From Ensifer canadensis (GTDB lineage Bacteria > Pseudomonadota > Alphaproteobacteria > Rhizobiales > Rhizobiaceae): a stretch of 64,000 nucleotides of DNA. This document shows positions 1-10,480 of this stretch, piece by piece. The notes below the pieces were generated by a model that saw only the letters and a list, made by a program, of their open reading frames with translations, did no database searches and was not told the origin of the DNA. Position 1 is the stretch's first letter, and every line of letters starts with the position of its first letter. The DNA is taken from the NCBI RefSeq assembly GCF_017488845.2, contig NZ_CP083372.1, forward strand, positions 62,001-126,000, in the 5' to 3' direction. A program made the position numbers and the translations under genes.

Positions 1-870
1 TGCGTTCCCGCGGGCATTTCCCTGGTGACGAAGCCGCGATGAAGCTGTTATATCTCGTTCTTAACAACGCGGCCGAGCAATGGAAACGGGCGCCGCGGGA
101 ATGGGTCGAGGCAAAGACACAGTTCGCCGTCATCTTTGGCGAGCGGTTCTTCAACTGATGAAACCGGCCCACCGCACAGAATTCCTGACAGTCCCCTCTC
201 GTTCAGCAGCTCGTCGCGCATGCGGCCGTTGCACCTCTCGACATAGCCGTGTCTCACATCGGCTTTCCCGGTGCGATGTAGTGCCACTCGACCTTGTGCG
301 CCTTCGATCAGGCACTCCGAGGTGAACTCCATGCCATGATCGGAGACGATCATGCCTGGTTTCCCGCGCCGTTCAAGGAGCGCCGTCACCTCCCGTGCTA
401 TACGACGCCGGGCGACCGAGGTGTCGGGGATCGCTGCCAGACATTCGCGCGTCACGTCATCGACGATGTTGAGCACACGGAACCTCCTTCCGCAGGCGAA
501 CTGGTCGTGTACGAAATCCAGCGACCAGCGGGCATTGGTTCAGCCTTGACGAGGATCGGCGCACGCGTGCCGACGGCACGCCGTCTGACTTCCGTTTGCG
601 AACCGAAAGCGCCTTCCTTGCGGTACAGCCGATAGACGCGGTTGACCCCCGGACGGCTCTTCTCCCGCCCGAGCAGGACGAACAGCCGCCGATAGCCGAA
701 GGGACGTCGCTCTTTGGCGAGCTCTCGCAGTCTCGCTCGCAGTTCGACCTCCGGCGTCGGCAAGACCGATAGCGCACCATCTTCCGATCAGCGGATATGA
801 TCTGGCAGGCCCGCCGCTCCGAGAGGTCTTCAGATGCGCGACGGCTTCACGCCTGGCGGCAGACCGTAAC
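1..870 (-). pseudogene. IS3-family transposase OrfB remnant (frameshifted)
   Basis: The minus strand encodes pieces of an IS3-family OrfB (DDE integrase) in different frames. An upstream piece at about 452-763 has the HTH_21-like stretch RRPFGYRRLFVLLGREK, and a downstream piece at about 48-476 has the integrase core stretch IVDDVTRECLAAIPDTS followed by ERRGKPGMIVSDHGMEFTS. The shift near 470 and the loss of a continuous frame mean it is dead. It continues beyond the left edge. Confidence 0.8.
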
Positions 871-927
871 ATTGAAGAAGCTCGCGGAGTACGGCGGCAC
901 CCAGCATTTGCTTGGACAGCATCTTCT

Positions 928-1134
928 TCAGCTTGGCATCTCCTCTTCGAGCGCCTTCAGGCGCTTCGCCTCGGAAACCTCCATGCCGCCGTGTTTGACT
1001 TTCCAGTTGTAAAAGGTCGCTTCCGAAATTCCGTGCTTGCGGCAGAGCTCAGCCACCTTCGCAAGGCCTCCTGCTCCTTCAGCATGCAATAATCTGTCAA
1101 GCGAATCGAGGAATTGACCCCCGCATTGCCTCAC
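928..1134 (-). pseudogene. IS3-family OrfA fragment
   Basis: A short frame contains the OrfA helix-turn-helix core [17 protein letters not shown] followed by GGMEVSEAKRLKALEEE. This is the usual N-terminal DNA-binding protein of IS3/IS407-type elements and pairs with the OrfB remnant downstream on the same strand. Its start and leucine-zipper end are degraded. Confidence 0.8.
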
Positions 1135-1966
1135 GTCGGTTGCTACCGATAAGGTCCCCGTCCTGAGAAAATTACCCGTGGCAGATCACCTCTTCCATGC
1201 TGTCGATTTGCATCTCGGGGCAATGAGTTTTCGACCATACCCAGCGCGCATGATGGGATACGCACTTTGCATGGCGTGAGCTGACCGTGGCCACTAATAT
1301 GGCCATCCTTTATCTGACTATCGGAGCGACTCCATTGATGTACTCAGGAAAGTCCCGGAGAGAAGACGCTGCCACGGCAGATGGTCTCGCTCCGAACGCC
1401 GCGCACAGGTTGACCGGGGCGTCCTCGTCCTCGGCCACTCCATCGAAATTCGAGTGGTGCGCACCAGTGACATCTGACTGGTATGCCCAAGAGGCTGCTG
1501 ACCTTTAAACGACAGGGAAAGGGCTAAGCGGATCTGCATGAGGCGGCTCGGGCTGACTCATCGATGATTCGCAGCCGGTGGCCGCCTGGCACACCTTACT
1601 GAAGAAATGGCGCACAGAAGATGCGCTCGGCCCACCGCGCTCGCACGACAATTCCGTTCGCACGTGGAAGGCGATCGTAGGTAAATGTCAGGAATGCTCC
1701 ACGCAACGAAGTGACGCTTCGCTGGGTTTTGGCGGCCTTGAGCTCGGCCAGCTCTTCAGAAGGTCGTGTGCATTCGTCCGTCGGCCGACAAGCGTATGTG
1801 TTCCTTCGGTACCTGACGCCTGAGACTAGCATGTCCGAGCGCCAGTTGGTCTTGCATCGAGTGCATTGAACAGAGCTGTCCTGCCGTGCTGGCTACGTCC
1901 GGCGAAATGTTCGCCTTTACTGATTGGTCGGATGGTGACCTTTCAACTATGGATACAAACGAAGAC
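1135..1966. other. No recognisable gene
   Basis: Between the IS3 remnant and the nodD start, only short frames without family resemblance are present. I saw no nod box here, unlike upstream of the second nodD. Confidence 0.5.
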
Positions 1967-2908
1967 ATGCGTTTCAAAGGTCTTGATCTAAATCTCCTCG
2001 TCGCACTCGATGCACTGATGACCAAACGAAGCGTTACCGCAGCGGCACGCAGCATCAACCTCAGTCAACCGGCCATGAGCTCGGCCATCGCTCGCCTACG
2101 CTCCTATTTCCAGGACGAGCTTTTTAGGATGCAAGGCCGCGAACTTATCACAACCCCGCGTGCGGAGGCGCTCGCCCCTGCGATCCGGGACGCCCTGCTG
2201 CACATACAGTTCTCCATCATTTCCTGGGACATGTTCAACCCAGCCCAATCGAATCGATGTTTCAGGATCATTCTTTCCGACTTCATGACACTCGTATTCT
2301 TTGAGAAGGTCGTGGAGCGCGTGGCTCGGGAGGCTCCCGGCGTCAGCTTCGAGTTGCTGCCTCCCGACGACAATCCCGACGAGCTTCTCCGGCGCGGTGA
2401 AGTCGATTTTCTGATTTTCCCGGACGTGTTCATGTCGAGCGTACATCCCAAAGCTAAACTGTTTGACCAGACACTGGTTTCCGTCGGCTGCCTCAAGAAC
2501 GAACAGCTGCTAGGGGATCTCTCGTTCGAGAGATATATGTCGATGGGGCATGTTGCAGCCCAGTTCGGACGTGCGCTGAAACCCTCCGTCGAACAATGGT
2601 TATTACTTGAGCACGGATACAAGAGACGTATCGAACTCGTCGTGCCCGGTTTCAATTTAATTCCGCCGCTGCTTTCGGGAACCAAACGTATAGCCATTAT
2701 CCCATTGCGGCTGGCCAACCACTTTGCGAAAAACATACCCTTGCGGATCGTCAAGCATCCGCTGCCACACCTCTCGTACACGGAGGCTGTCCAGTGGCCG
2801 GCTCTCCACAACAAGGATCAGGCAAGCATCTGGATGCGGGAAATTCTCTTGCATGAGGCCGCCCGTATTGCTGCTCCGCGCGAGACCGCAGGGTGTCTTG
2901 GGCGTTAG
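1967..2908 (+). CDS. nodD3: NodD-family LysR regulator (nodD3-like)
   Basis: A 313-residue LysR-type regulator of nodulation genes that binds nod boxes and activates nod operons. The start at 1967 gives the classic NodD N terminus [19 protein letters not shown], followed by the winged helix ([14 protein letters not shown]). The effector domain carries conserved NodD stretches such as [13 protein letters not shown] and [15 protein letters not shown] longer frame upstream is ignored because NodD proteins start here. The C terminus (after ILLHEAAR) departs from the second NodD in this window. The nodD3 assignment rests on position near the syrA-like gene and nif genes; nodD identity is firm, the number is not. 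It is intact and flanked by IS debris. Confidence 0.85.
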   Translation: MRFKGLDLNLLVALDALMTKRSVTAAARSINLSQPAMSSAIARLRSYFQDELFRMQGRELITTPRAEALAPAIRDALLHIQFSIISWDMFNPAQSNRCFRIILSDFMTLVFFEKVVERVAREAPGVSFELLPPDDNPDELLRRGEVDFLIFPDVFMSSVHPKAKLFDQTLVSVGCLKNEQLLGDLSFERYMSMGHVAAQFGRALKPSVEQWLLLEHGYKRRIELVVPGFNLIPPLLSGTKRIAIIPLRLANHFAKNIPLRIVKHPLPHLSYTEAVQWPALHNKDQASIWMREILLHEAARIAAPRETAGCLGR

Positions 2909-3116
2909 ACATTGACGGATGCGGCATTGTTTCTCTTCGCTCTTTTCAGCAGATCGAGCGGTCGTGTCCCCACAGGTGGTGTAGCTCGGCGGTAGCGAAG
3001 CCGCTCGCGAGCGCGCCCTCAACAGCGCCGTAGTGAGCCGGCGGCGGAGCGGTGGTCATCGATGTTCTCCGGTAGGGTCGGGTTGCTGACACCAACCTGA
3101 TTCGAAGGAACCACCG

Positions 3117-4101
3117 ATGACCGACGACATGATGAACCTGCGTGCGCTCGTGGAGAAGTCCCCCGACGCCGATCTTCTGCGCGAGATGATCGGTTTTGCC
3201 GCCGAGCGGCTGATGGAGCTGGAGGTGGGCGCCGCCACCGGTGCCGGCTATGGCGAGAAGAACCCGCTGCGGACGGCCCAACGCAACGGCTACCGCGAGC
3301 GGGATTGGGAGACGCGCGCCGGAACCGTCGAGCTGCGCATTCCGAAGCTTGAGGCAAGGGCTCTTACTTTCCGGCCTTCCTGGAGCCGCGGCCCATGGCC
3401 GAGAAGGCGGTGACGGCAGTCATCCAGGAAGCCTATGTGCAGGGAAACTCAACCCGCTCGGTCGACGATCTGGTCAAGGCCATGGGCATGAGTGGCAACT
3501 CCAAGAGCCAGGTCAGCCGGCTGTGCGAGGAGATCGACGGCAAGGTCAAGGCCTGCCTCAATCGCCGATCGAGGGCGACTGGCCATATCTATGGATCGAT
3601 GCCACCTACCTGAAGGTCCGCCGCGGCGGCCGGATCGTCTCCGTCGCCGTGATCATCGCCGTCGGTGTCAACAGCAACGGTCGCCGGGAGGTGCTGGGCA
3701 TGGAGGTCGGCACCTCCGAGGCCGAGCCGATCTGGACCGAGTTCCTACGCAAGCTGACCCGCCGTGGCCTCAGAGGCGTCAAGCCGGTCGTCTCCGACGC
3801 CCACGAAGGCCTGAAGGCAGCGGTCACCAAGGTTCTCAGCGCGACATGGCAACGTTGCCCGGGTTCATTTCATCCGCAATGTGCTGGCGCATGCCGACAA
3901 GAGCGGCCGCCGGGTCGTCTCCGCCTTCGCCCAGGAGACGCCGCAAGCCGCGAGCACACAATGGCGCGCTGCAGCGCGCCGTTGCCGATCAGATCCGGCC
4001 GGAGGTGCCCAAACTCGCCGTCATCATGGATGATGCCGAAGAAGACGTTCTCGCCCACATGACCTTCCCGAAGGACCACCGCGCCAAGCTGCACTCGACG
4101 G
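3117..4101 (+). pseudogene. IS256-family (mutator) transposase, 5' part, frameshifted
   Basis: Starting at 3117, the frames read the N terminus of a mutator-type transposase (LREMIGFAAERLMELEVG, then YRERDWETRAGTVELRIPKL), then switch frame near 3400, 3560 and 3850. The DDE core piece [17 protein letters not shown] and VVSDAHEGLKAAV is visible. The gene is cut near 4101, where AKLHST should run into the NPIERLNGEIKRRTEVV block, which is found at 5688. An IS110 element sits between the two parts. Confidence 0.88.
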
Positions 4102-5687
4102 ATAAGATCGACAAGTCCTCTCCTTCCAAACGTGGTAAATTGCTGATGCGCGGACGACCTCGAGGTGAAGCGTGGTGCATCGGCTGAAAGCGCCGCCGGG
4201 CCACCTCATTCGAGCCTTGTCGGATTGAGGCGTCCGCGCACCTTTTGATTTGGCGGGCGCGGACGCCAGGTCTCGACGAAACGTTCGTAGCTTCTTTGTG
4301 CTTGCTCGGCGAGATGCATCTCCTGGTCACGCAGTTTCTTGATGTTGTAGGTGTAGGCAGGGCCGGGGGCTTGTTCCCCTTTTTCTGAGGTTTCCCGGCC
4401 TGCAATTCCATCGCGCGCATTTTGTGTGCGACGAGACTTGGGCAAGCCCAGAGGTAATCAGCCTCCTTGGTCAACATGTGCCAGACCAGAACCGTTAGTT
4501 TGCGAGCTATGGCGACGGCTGCGACCTGATGGCCGCGTCTGGCCATGACCCGGACGGAGAAGGCGTGCAGCGGCCCCGGCGCTTTCGCCGCCGCCCATGC
4601 CGCCTCCACGAGTATGGCGCGGGCATGGCTACGGCCAATCTTGCTGATACGTCCGTGATGAGCAGCGCCAAGTCCGGACTGGCGAACTCGCGCTTTGAGG
4701 CCGACGTAGCTGACCAGCTTTTGGGGGCTCTTGAAGCGACGGATATCGCCGACGGCTGCCAGCAACCCGGTCGCCACGGGGGAGTTGACGCCCGTGATCG
4801 TGAGCAGCCGCCTGACCGCGGGATCATCCATCGTGCTTTCGGCGATTTGCCGATCGAGGACCGCAAGATCTTCACCGAGCCGGTCCAGTTCGCGTACATA
4901 CCGCTCGATGGCAATCTGCTCATCCTCAGGCACAGGCTGGCGTTTAAGCCAGTCCCGCCCTCTACCGTTGAACAGATCGGCATGCGGGCCCTTCGGAATC
5001 AGGTGGGCGTGCAGGATGGAATGGACCTCGTTCTTGATCCGCGTCCGATGCCGCACAACCTGGTAGCGGCGCGCCTCCAACCGCCGCATGCGCTCCGTGG
5101 CGGCGTCCGGCGTCCAGATCTCCGGCAGATAGCTCGCGGCATACAGGTTGGCCAAGGTGCCTGCATCGATCTTATCGGTCTTCACATGCGCCTGTGCGGT
5201 CGCCTTGACCTGAAGCGGATTGGCAATCACTACTCTGCGCACGAAAGGCGACAGCACGCGAGACACCGTCATGCAGTTGCCCGTCGCCTCTATCACGACT
5301 TCGTCTATTGCTGAGAGGGTCTCGCCGAGACCCTCCAAGGCCGTTCGCGTCATATCAACACGACCACCATGGTGGAGCCGAACGTCTTCCCAGAAAACCA
5401 GCTCGCCGAACGTTCGATATCAATCCCAATCACGCGTCGCATCAGCGCCTCCTGTCGATTCAACAACGGGAGCGGCGGGCAACACGACAACTACGGATCC
5501 GCGCTCTCGGCGCAACCGGGCGAGTCGCAGAGGCGGCCAGCTACTAACACGAGCTCACAGCTCATCGGATGCATCGGCCTGCCCGCACCTTCGTGCTCCC
5601 GGTGCCTCTGTCCCGGATGGTCACACCATACGCCACGATCCACAAAATCGCAGCCGAACATCAGCACCGCAGATCTTATACCGGTTA
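4102..5687 (-). mobile_element. IS110-family element inserted in an IS256 transposase
   Basis: The DNA between the two halves of the IS256 gene (break near codons for LHST/NPIER) holds one IS110-family transposase on the minus strand plus flanking non-coding DNA. Exact ends are inferred from where the IS256 reading frame stops and resumes, so they are good to perhaps 10 bp. Confidence 0.75.
4206..5443 (-). pseudogene. IS110-family transposase, two frameshifts
   Basis: An IS110-type (DEDD RuvC-like plus Transposase_20) transposase. The start at about 5443 reads MRRVIGIDIER, then a frame change near 5400 leads into the long frame (EDVRLHHGGRVDMTRTALEGL, IDEVVIEATGN, ANPLQVKATAQAHVKTDKIDA). The C-terminal domain shows LLTITGVNSPVATGLLAAVG and ISKIGRSHARAILVEAAW. 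A second frame change near 4370 is needed to reach the normal C-terminal tail (AYTYNIKKLRDQE) that stops at 4206. The two shifts make it a likely pseudogene. Confidence 0.82.
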
Positions 5688-5820
5688 CAACCCGATCGAG
5701 CGCCTCAATGGCGAAATCAAACGCAGGACCGAGGTCGTCGGCATCTTCCCCAATGATGACGCCATCGTCCGCCTCGTCGGCGCCATCCTGCTCGAGCAGA
5801 ACGATGAATTGGCTGTGCAG
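5688..5820 (+). pseudogene. IS256-family transposase, 3' part
   Basis: This reads NPIERLNGEIKRRTEVVGI and then FPNDDAIVRLVGAILLEQND, the conserved C-terminal block of mutator transposases, in frame with the missing end of the 3117-4101 gene. It then fuses at AVQR directly to istB sequence, so the natural C terminus and right end of the IS256 element were deleted. Confidence 0.85.
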
Positions 5821-6171
5821 CGTTACGATCGGAAGCTTGCGGCACGCCTCAGGTTTGCCAAGCTTCGCCACCAGGCCACCCCAGAAGATGTCGACTATCG
5901 CGCCGACCGCGGCCTCGACCGTGCTCTCTTCATGAAGCTGCTCGGTGGCGACTGGATCAACGCCCATGACAATCTGGCCATTTGCGGCCCCTCGGGTGTC
6001 GGAAAGAGTTGGTTGGCTTGCGCTCTCGGCCACAAGGCTTGCCGAGACGATCGCTCAGTTCTCTATCAGCGTGTCCCAAGGCTGTTTGCCCAGCTTGCGC
6101 TCGCGCGTGGTGATGGCCGCTACGCCCGCCTGCAACGAACCTTGGGCCATGTTCAGCTCCTGATACTGGAT
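5821..6171 (+). pseudogene. istB: istB (IS21 helper ATPase), 5' part, N-terminally truncated
   Basis: In frame with the IS256 tail, this encodes IstB residues from RLRFAKLRHQATPEDVDYRA through the Walker A motif (GPSGVGKSWLACALG) to VQLLILD, where the Walker B motif begins. The first part of IstB is missing because of the IS256 fusion. The frame is then interrupted by the RIT element and resumes at 9655 with DDWGLEPL. Confidence 0.88.
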
Positions 6172-6257
6172 TAACGTGCACTGCACAGAGATGTGGAGCT
6201 GACACCGCAAGAGCCCGCAGACGCGCGACTTCCCACGATACAACTCCACATAACTGA
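6172..6257 (+). repeat. RIT left terminal inverted repeat
   Basis: Begins TAACGTGCACTGC and matches the reverse complement of 9540-9625 with one mismatch in 86 bp. Each repeat contains its own inverted pair, ATGTGGAG and CTCCACAT, about 45 bp apart, probably recombinase-binding arms. Confidence 0.93.
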
Positions 6258-6368
6258 GCGTTTACAAGCGGCGCAGCCAGCCTAACATCCCGCCATCATA
6301 AGCGATGACCGTCTGATCTTTTGCCGATGACATCACGTCGGGAAAGACTTGTTCGAGCGCTTGCCGCT

Positions 6369-7295
6369 TCATATCGATATCGGCCCGCGCGTATAGCGCA
6401 TCGTTACGTTCAGCCCCGAGTGGCCAAGCCATTGACTGATGGTGGCGATGTCAACACCCGCCTTGAGAAGGTGGATGGCCGTCGTATGCCGCAAAGAGTG
6501 GGGATGGATGCTTTTTCCCGCCAGGGTGGTTTCTTCCCCCGCAGCCATATCAACATATTTGCGCAGCAAGTATCGAACACCGAACCGGGTCAGTGGTGTG
6601 CCGCGGTCGTTGAGAAAGACCCTTTGCTCGGCGGGATTATCTGAGGGCGGGTGCAGCGTGTTGATCAACTCCTGAAGTAGTTGGGCCGTGTTTCGCCAGA
6701 TCGGGCAGAGGCGAACCTTGTTGCCTTTGCCGTGCAAGCGCACCTGACAGGGCGATACCAGACGAAGGTCACAAATGCGAAGATTCAGGATTTCCTGAAC
6801 TCGTGCACCCGTATTGAACATCAGCGAGAACAGCGCGTAATCCCGCTGCCCAGAAGGCGTGCGGCGGTCGATACGCGCCAGGACGCACTTGATTTCGGGC
6901 TCTTCGAGATATTCGACAGGTGCCACCCGCGCGCCCCTCTTGAAGGGAAGTGTCACCACCAGTTGCAGGGTATCCATATATTCGGGATGCTCCGAGATCA
7001 GGAACCGCGCAAAGGTATGCATCGCCGCCAGCCTTGCATTGCGGGTCGCAATGCTGTTGCCACGCTCGACCTCAAGTGACGTGAGAAAGCTGCCGATCCT
7101 GTCGGCATTGATGTCGGAGACGTCGATGCTTTCAACGGATCCATTGGTCTCTGCCGCTGCAAATCGCAGGAACAGGACCATCGTGTCGCGATAGCTTTGG
7201 ATCGTATGATGGCTCATGCCGCGGAGAGCGGGAAGATATTCTTGAAAGAAGCGTGCCATGCTTCGGCCCAATGCGGTGGATTGATGTTTCTTCAT
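6369..7295 (-). CDS. ritC: RIT third tyrosine recombinase (RitC-like)
   Basis: A 308-residue phage-integrase-family recombinase. It has a SAM-like N-terminal core-binding domain (about residues 10-110) and a catalytic domain with the first arginine in NTGARVQEIL, then HSLRHTTAIHLLKAG, the WLGHSG motif and the nucleophile in TMRYTR. Its start overlaps the stop of the middle recombinase by 4 bp (ATGA), so the two are translationally coupled. It is intact. The role is movement of the element by strand exchange together with its two partners. Confidence 0.9.
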   Translation of the reverse strand: MKKHQSTALGRSMARFFQEYLPALRGMSHHTIQSYRDTMVLFLRFAAAETNGSVESIDVSDINADRIGSFLTSLEVERGNSIATRNARLAAMHTFARFLISEHPEYMDTLQLVVTLPFKRGARVAPVEYLEEPEIKCVLARIDRRTPSGQRDYALFSLMFNTGARVQEILNLRICDLRLVSPCQVRLHGKGNKVRLCPIWRNTAQLLQELINTLHPPSDNPAEQRVFLNDRGTPLTRFGVRYLLRKYVDMAAGEETTLAGKSIHPHSLRHTTAIHLLKAGVDIATISQWLGHSGLNVTMRYTRGPISI

Positions 7296-8265
7296 GCCAC
7301 AACCTCGCTGACGAGACCGCCGAAAGCCCCTTCAAAGCGGTCGCTGGCGATCTCTCTCAGCTTTGGAAGGAAGTGCAGATAACATGCCGTCGACACGATG
7401 CTGACGTGGCCCATGTAGAGAGCCAGTTTCGGCAAATTCGATTGCACATCGGCGCCGTCCAGATACCAACGGATGAGCGCGCCGACCGCAAAGCTGTGCC
7501 TCAGATCGTGGATGCGCGGGCGCCGGCCCTCGCTATCCTCAACACCTGCCATTTTGAATAGAGCGTGGATGCCGCCGCTGATCCCAGTTCCGGTATAGGC
7601 ACGAAGACCGCCTTCCGTGTTGATGAGAAGGGTGTGTCGGGATCCCTGCTGAAGGGTGGGGCGAGACGTTTTCGAAGGTAGCTGCACAATTCGGCATGTG
7701 CGTGGGACGACAGCGGCAATATTCTCGATTTGTGGAACTTGGATTCCCGTACCCGCAACACCCCGCTTTCAGGCTCACAGTCTGCCAGCGTAAGGCGTAG
7801 CAATTCGCCGCGACGCATCCCGGTCGTGTACAGCAGAATGACGGCCATCCTATCTACCGCAGGCCGCAGTGGCGATCCCGACGCGACGGACATATTGTTC
7901 GCAGCCGTCAACATTTTGGCTATTTGCCCAGGCTCCACGATAACGGGACGCCGGTAAGGCTGGGGCCGCGCGAAGTACAAGGGATCAGGGACAAAGCAGC
8001 CCGGCTCCTTGCGCCGTCGATAAAGGCAGAACATGCGGACAACGCGTTGGCGATAACGCTGGGTATTGCTTGCCAGATGAGGGAAGGTGGCACACCACCG
8101 ATCAAAGCTTGCTCGGTCAAGATCCTGTCCGGTGCGGCTGATAAATTCGCGCAAGGACACCAGAACCCTTTCCTCCGGATAATAGCGGCGACCAAGAGCG
8201 CGCTGGTGGGCAAGCCATGCCACAATTGGCTGATCGAGGGGTGTCGGAGAGTTGGCTGTGAACAT
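7292..8265 (-). pseudogene. ritB: RIT middle tyrosine recombinase (RitB-like), one frameshift
   Basis: The frame from 8265 (MFTANSPTPLDQPIVAW) covers the N-terminal domain and the first catalytic arginine (YTTGMRRGELLRLTL), then loses frame near 7650 in a C-rich stretch. The correct C terminus (HDLRHSFAVGALIRWYL, LYMGHVSIVSTACYLHF) continues in the next frame to the stop at 7292. Without the shift it would be about 324 residues. This is either a sequencing error or a real lesion that would disable the trio. It begins 11 bp after the stop of the first recombinase. Confidence 0.85.
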
Positions 8266-8276
8266 TGCCGTTCTCC

Positions 8277-9488
8277 TTAAAAGCCGGCAATACCAGGTAC
8301 GGGCAGAGCCACCGTACGCAGCATGTCCGTCTCGATGCGAAGATAAACGCAAGTGCTCTCAAGGCTATGATGGCCGAGCAGGTCACCGATCGTCTTTACC
8401 CCAACGCCGCGGCCTAGCAATCGCATGGCAAACGAATGGCGCAATGCGTATGATGAGACACCATCTAGCGGCAGGCCGCTTTGCCGTGCTCGCTTGGTGA
8501 AGATGTCGCATATCCCCCAGCTCGTCAGGGCTCCCACAGGACTACGCGCTTTAAGGAATAGAAAGTTCGTCGCCGCATCGCAGGGACGCCCATCAACAAG
8601 ATATAGGTCGAGGATTTCAAGGGTCTGGTCGGCCAAAGGAAGAACGAGCGTCGAACGAGTCTTGCGCTGCTCTACCCGCAGCGTACGTCGCTTCCAATTG
8701 ACTGCGTCCAACGTCAGCGCTGCAATCTCAGAAGGTCGCAGGCCGTAATAGGCCATGAGGTGGAGGATCGCATGGTCACGGCGGCCGAGATAATCAGTCC
8801 TCGCGACCGAGGACAGCAATTTTTCGATCACCTCCCAATCAAGGGCACGAGGTGGCAATTCTCCACGATAGGTTCTGGGCGTATCGATGCGCTCTAGCCC
8901 TCGCGCAGTCTTACCACGATCGCCGCAAAAACGCAGGAAAGCGCGCAGATGGGCAACCTTGTGCTGGAGTGTTTGGCGCAGCACCCTGCGGCTCAAGATA
9001 TGAATGAAGTTTTCGACGTGCTCTGATGTCAGTGCGGAAAGATCCTGTGACACGCCAGCCGACAAGGACAGAAACTCCTCGATCGTTCCCAAATGCTGAC
9101 CGATCGTCGCCGGTGCTAACCCCCTCACGTCTAGAAGATATTCTCGATATCGCAGCAGCAACTGCTCCACGGGGCCTTGCGGCTGTGTTTCTTCGAGCCG
9201 CCCCTCTGCCTTGAGGAAGCGGCGATACGCGCGTTCGGTGGAAGCGTGGCGCAGAGCGCCAGGAACGAAGGCTAACGCTCCGTCCAATTCGGCTTCGAGT
9301 AGAATCCGGCCACACTGAAGAGCGGCCGTGGCCTCGAGAATGCACTTCAATCGGTGGACATGGCGACGTGTCGCAGCACCAGGTAGATATCCTGCTGCGA
9401 GCAACCACCGGGCAAACAATTCAAGCTCCGCGCCGAAGCGCGAACATTCGTAATGACAAAAAGACTTCGGGAACAAAACCTTTAGCAT
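8277..9488 (-). CDS. ritA: RIT first tyrosine recombinase (RitA-like)
   Basis: A 403-residue tyrosine recombinase, the first gene of the RIT trio. A long N-terminal region (about 1-200) with a core-binding domain precedes the catalytic domain, which shows AYYGLRPSEIAAL, SYALRHSFAMRLL, the LLGHHS box and the tyrosine in TCVYLRIE. It starts about 50 bp inside the right terminal repeat. The gene is intact, and its length is typical for RitA, which is the longest of the three. Confidence 0.9.
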   Translation of the reverse strand: MLKVLFPKSFCHYECSRFGAELELFARWLLAAGYLPGAATRRHVHRLKCILEATAALQCGRILLEAELDGALAFVPGALRHASTERAYRRFLKAEGRLEETQPQGPVEQLLLRYREYLLDVRGLAPATIGQHLGTIEEFLSLSAGVSQDLSALTSEHVENFIHILSRRVLRQTLQHKVAHLRAFLRFCGDRGKTARGLERIDTPRTYRGELPPRALDWEVIEKLLSSVARTDYLGRRDHAILHLMAYYGLRPSEIAALTLDAVNWKRRTLRVEQRKTRSTLVLPLADQTLEILDLYLVDGRPCDAATNFLFLKARSPVGALTSWGICDIFTKRARQSGLPLDGVSSYALRHSFAMRLLGRGVGVKTIGDLLGHHSLESTCVYLRIETDMLRTVALPVPGIAGF

Positions 9489-9539
9489 GGCGCTCTCCTG
9501 TTGAGGTTTGGGGAGCGGCCATCCTAGGTGGACGGTGAT

Positions 9540-9625
9540 TCAGTTATGTGGAGTTGTATCGTGGGAAGTCGCGCGTCTGCGGGCTCTTGCGGTGTCAGCT
9601 CCACATCTCTGCGCAGTGCACGTTA
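9540..9625 (-). repeat. RIT right terminal inverted repeat
   Basis: Reverse complement of 6172-6257 with a single mismatch. It ends at GTTA immediately before a 32-bp palindrome. Confidence 0.93.
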
Positions 9626-9657
9626 ATCGAGTAATGTTGTGCTGCACATTACTCGAT
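9626..9657. repeat. 32-bp perfect palindrome outside the RIT right end
   Basis: The two 12-bp arms, ATCGAGTAATGT and its exact reverse complement, flank an 8-bp centre. It lies between the RIT right repeat and the resumed istB frame and has no counterpart at the left junction, so it is an extra sequence that the insertion left on one side only. Confidence 0.85.
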
Positions 9658-9894
9658 GATTGGGGGCTCGAGCCGCTCCACGAACAGGCCCGCCACGACC
9701 TGCTGGAAATCCTCGAAGATCGCTATGGACGCAAATCAACGATCATTACCAGCCAACTTCCCGTGTCCGCATGGCACGGCGTCATTGGCGACCCAACCTA
9801 CGCCGATGCCATACTCGACAGGTTGGTCCACAATGCCCACCGCATCGAATTGAGCGGCGATAGTCTGCGCCGAAATCTACCGCGCAAAGCTTGA
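9655..9894 (+). pseudogene. istB: istB, 3' part
   Basis: The frame resumes at [19 protein letters not shown] and runs through [16 protein letters not shown] (sensor region) to the normal IstB C terminus at 9894. Joined to 5821-6171 it would give an almost continuous IstB lacking only its N terminus. Confidence 0.88.
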
Positions 9895-10023
9895 CACCTC
9901 GCCTGAATGAACTGACAACAATCATCGCCTGCAGACCCCACTAAACAGGGGGCGAGATCATCCCGGAAACCGGGGGCGCAATCATCTCGGAACAAACGGG
10001 CGGCTTCATCGGAATCGGCACAG

Positions 10024-10480
10024 ATCCGTCATCTCGAGGCGAAGGTTCGCTTGATAGCACGCCAGAACAATGTCGTCAGACGGCTGATGTCGGTTCCTGG
10101 TGTGGGAGTAATCACTGCGCTCGGCTTCGCCGCAACCATTGATGATCCGACACGATTCAAACGATCGTCCAGCGCCGGAGCCTACCTTGGTCTAACACCT
10201 CGCATCTATGCCTCCGGTGAGACGATGAGATCCGGGCGCGTTTCGAAACGGGGCGACGACTTTCTCCGACGCAGCCTGTATGAGGCAGCCAATGCGCTGC
10301 TGACGCGTATTCCTCGGTTCTCCGCTTTGAAGAGCTGGGGTTACGCATCGCGCGGCGTGGCGGCTACCGAAAAGCTAAGATAGCTGTAGCCCGAAAGCTG
10401 GCCGTGATCCTTCACGCAATGTGGATATCCGGTGAACCTTTCCGTTGGTCATCGCAAGAGCCGGGCGGGCTGGCATCATT
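10024..10480 (+). pseudogene. IS110-family transposase C-terminal remnant
   Basis: The C-terminal Transposase_20 domain only: LMSVPGVGVITALGFAATI, AYLGLTPRIYASGETMRSG, then [20 protein letters not shown] frame change near 10375 is needed to continue into [13 protein letters not shown]. The N-terminal catalytic half is absent. Confidence 0.82.

Larger units (their letters stand above)
6172..9625 (-). mobile_element. RIT element (three tyrosine recombinases, 86-bp terminal inverted repeats)
   Basis: A 3,454-bp unit interrupts istB exactly at its Walker B codons. It has three adjacent or overlapping tyrosine recombinase genes on the minus strand and nearly perfect 86-bp terminal inverted repeats, which is the defining layout of recombinase-in-trio elements. 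Nothing else is carried. A 32-bp palindrome lies just outside the right repeat. Confidence 0.92.

Noticed and set aside
1481..1490. TGGTATGCCC as a possible fourth GntR operator
   Set aside because: One mismatch at a key symmetric position, no downstream catabolic gene, and no shared flanking sequence.
2104..2814. Long open frame antisense to the first nodD
   Set aside because: It mirrors the nodD codons, has no ribosome-binding site or family resemblance, and the equivalent frame also appears antisense to the second nodD.
9655..9894. istB 3' piece as a separate ATPase gene
   Set aside because: It begins in the middle of Walker B and exactly continues the frame interrupted at 6171 by the RIT element.
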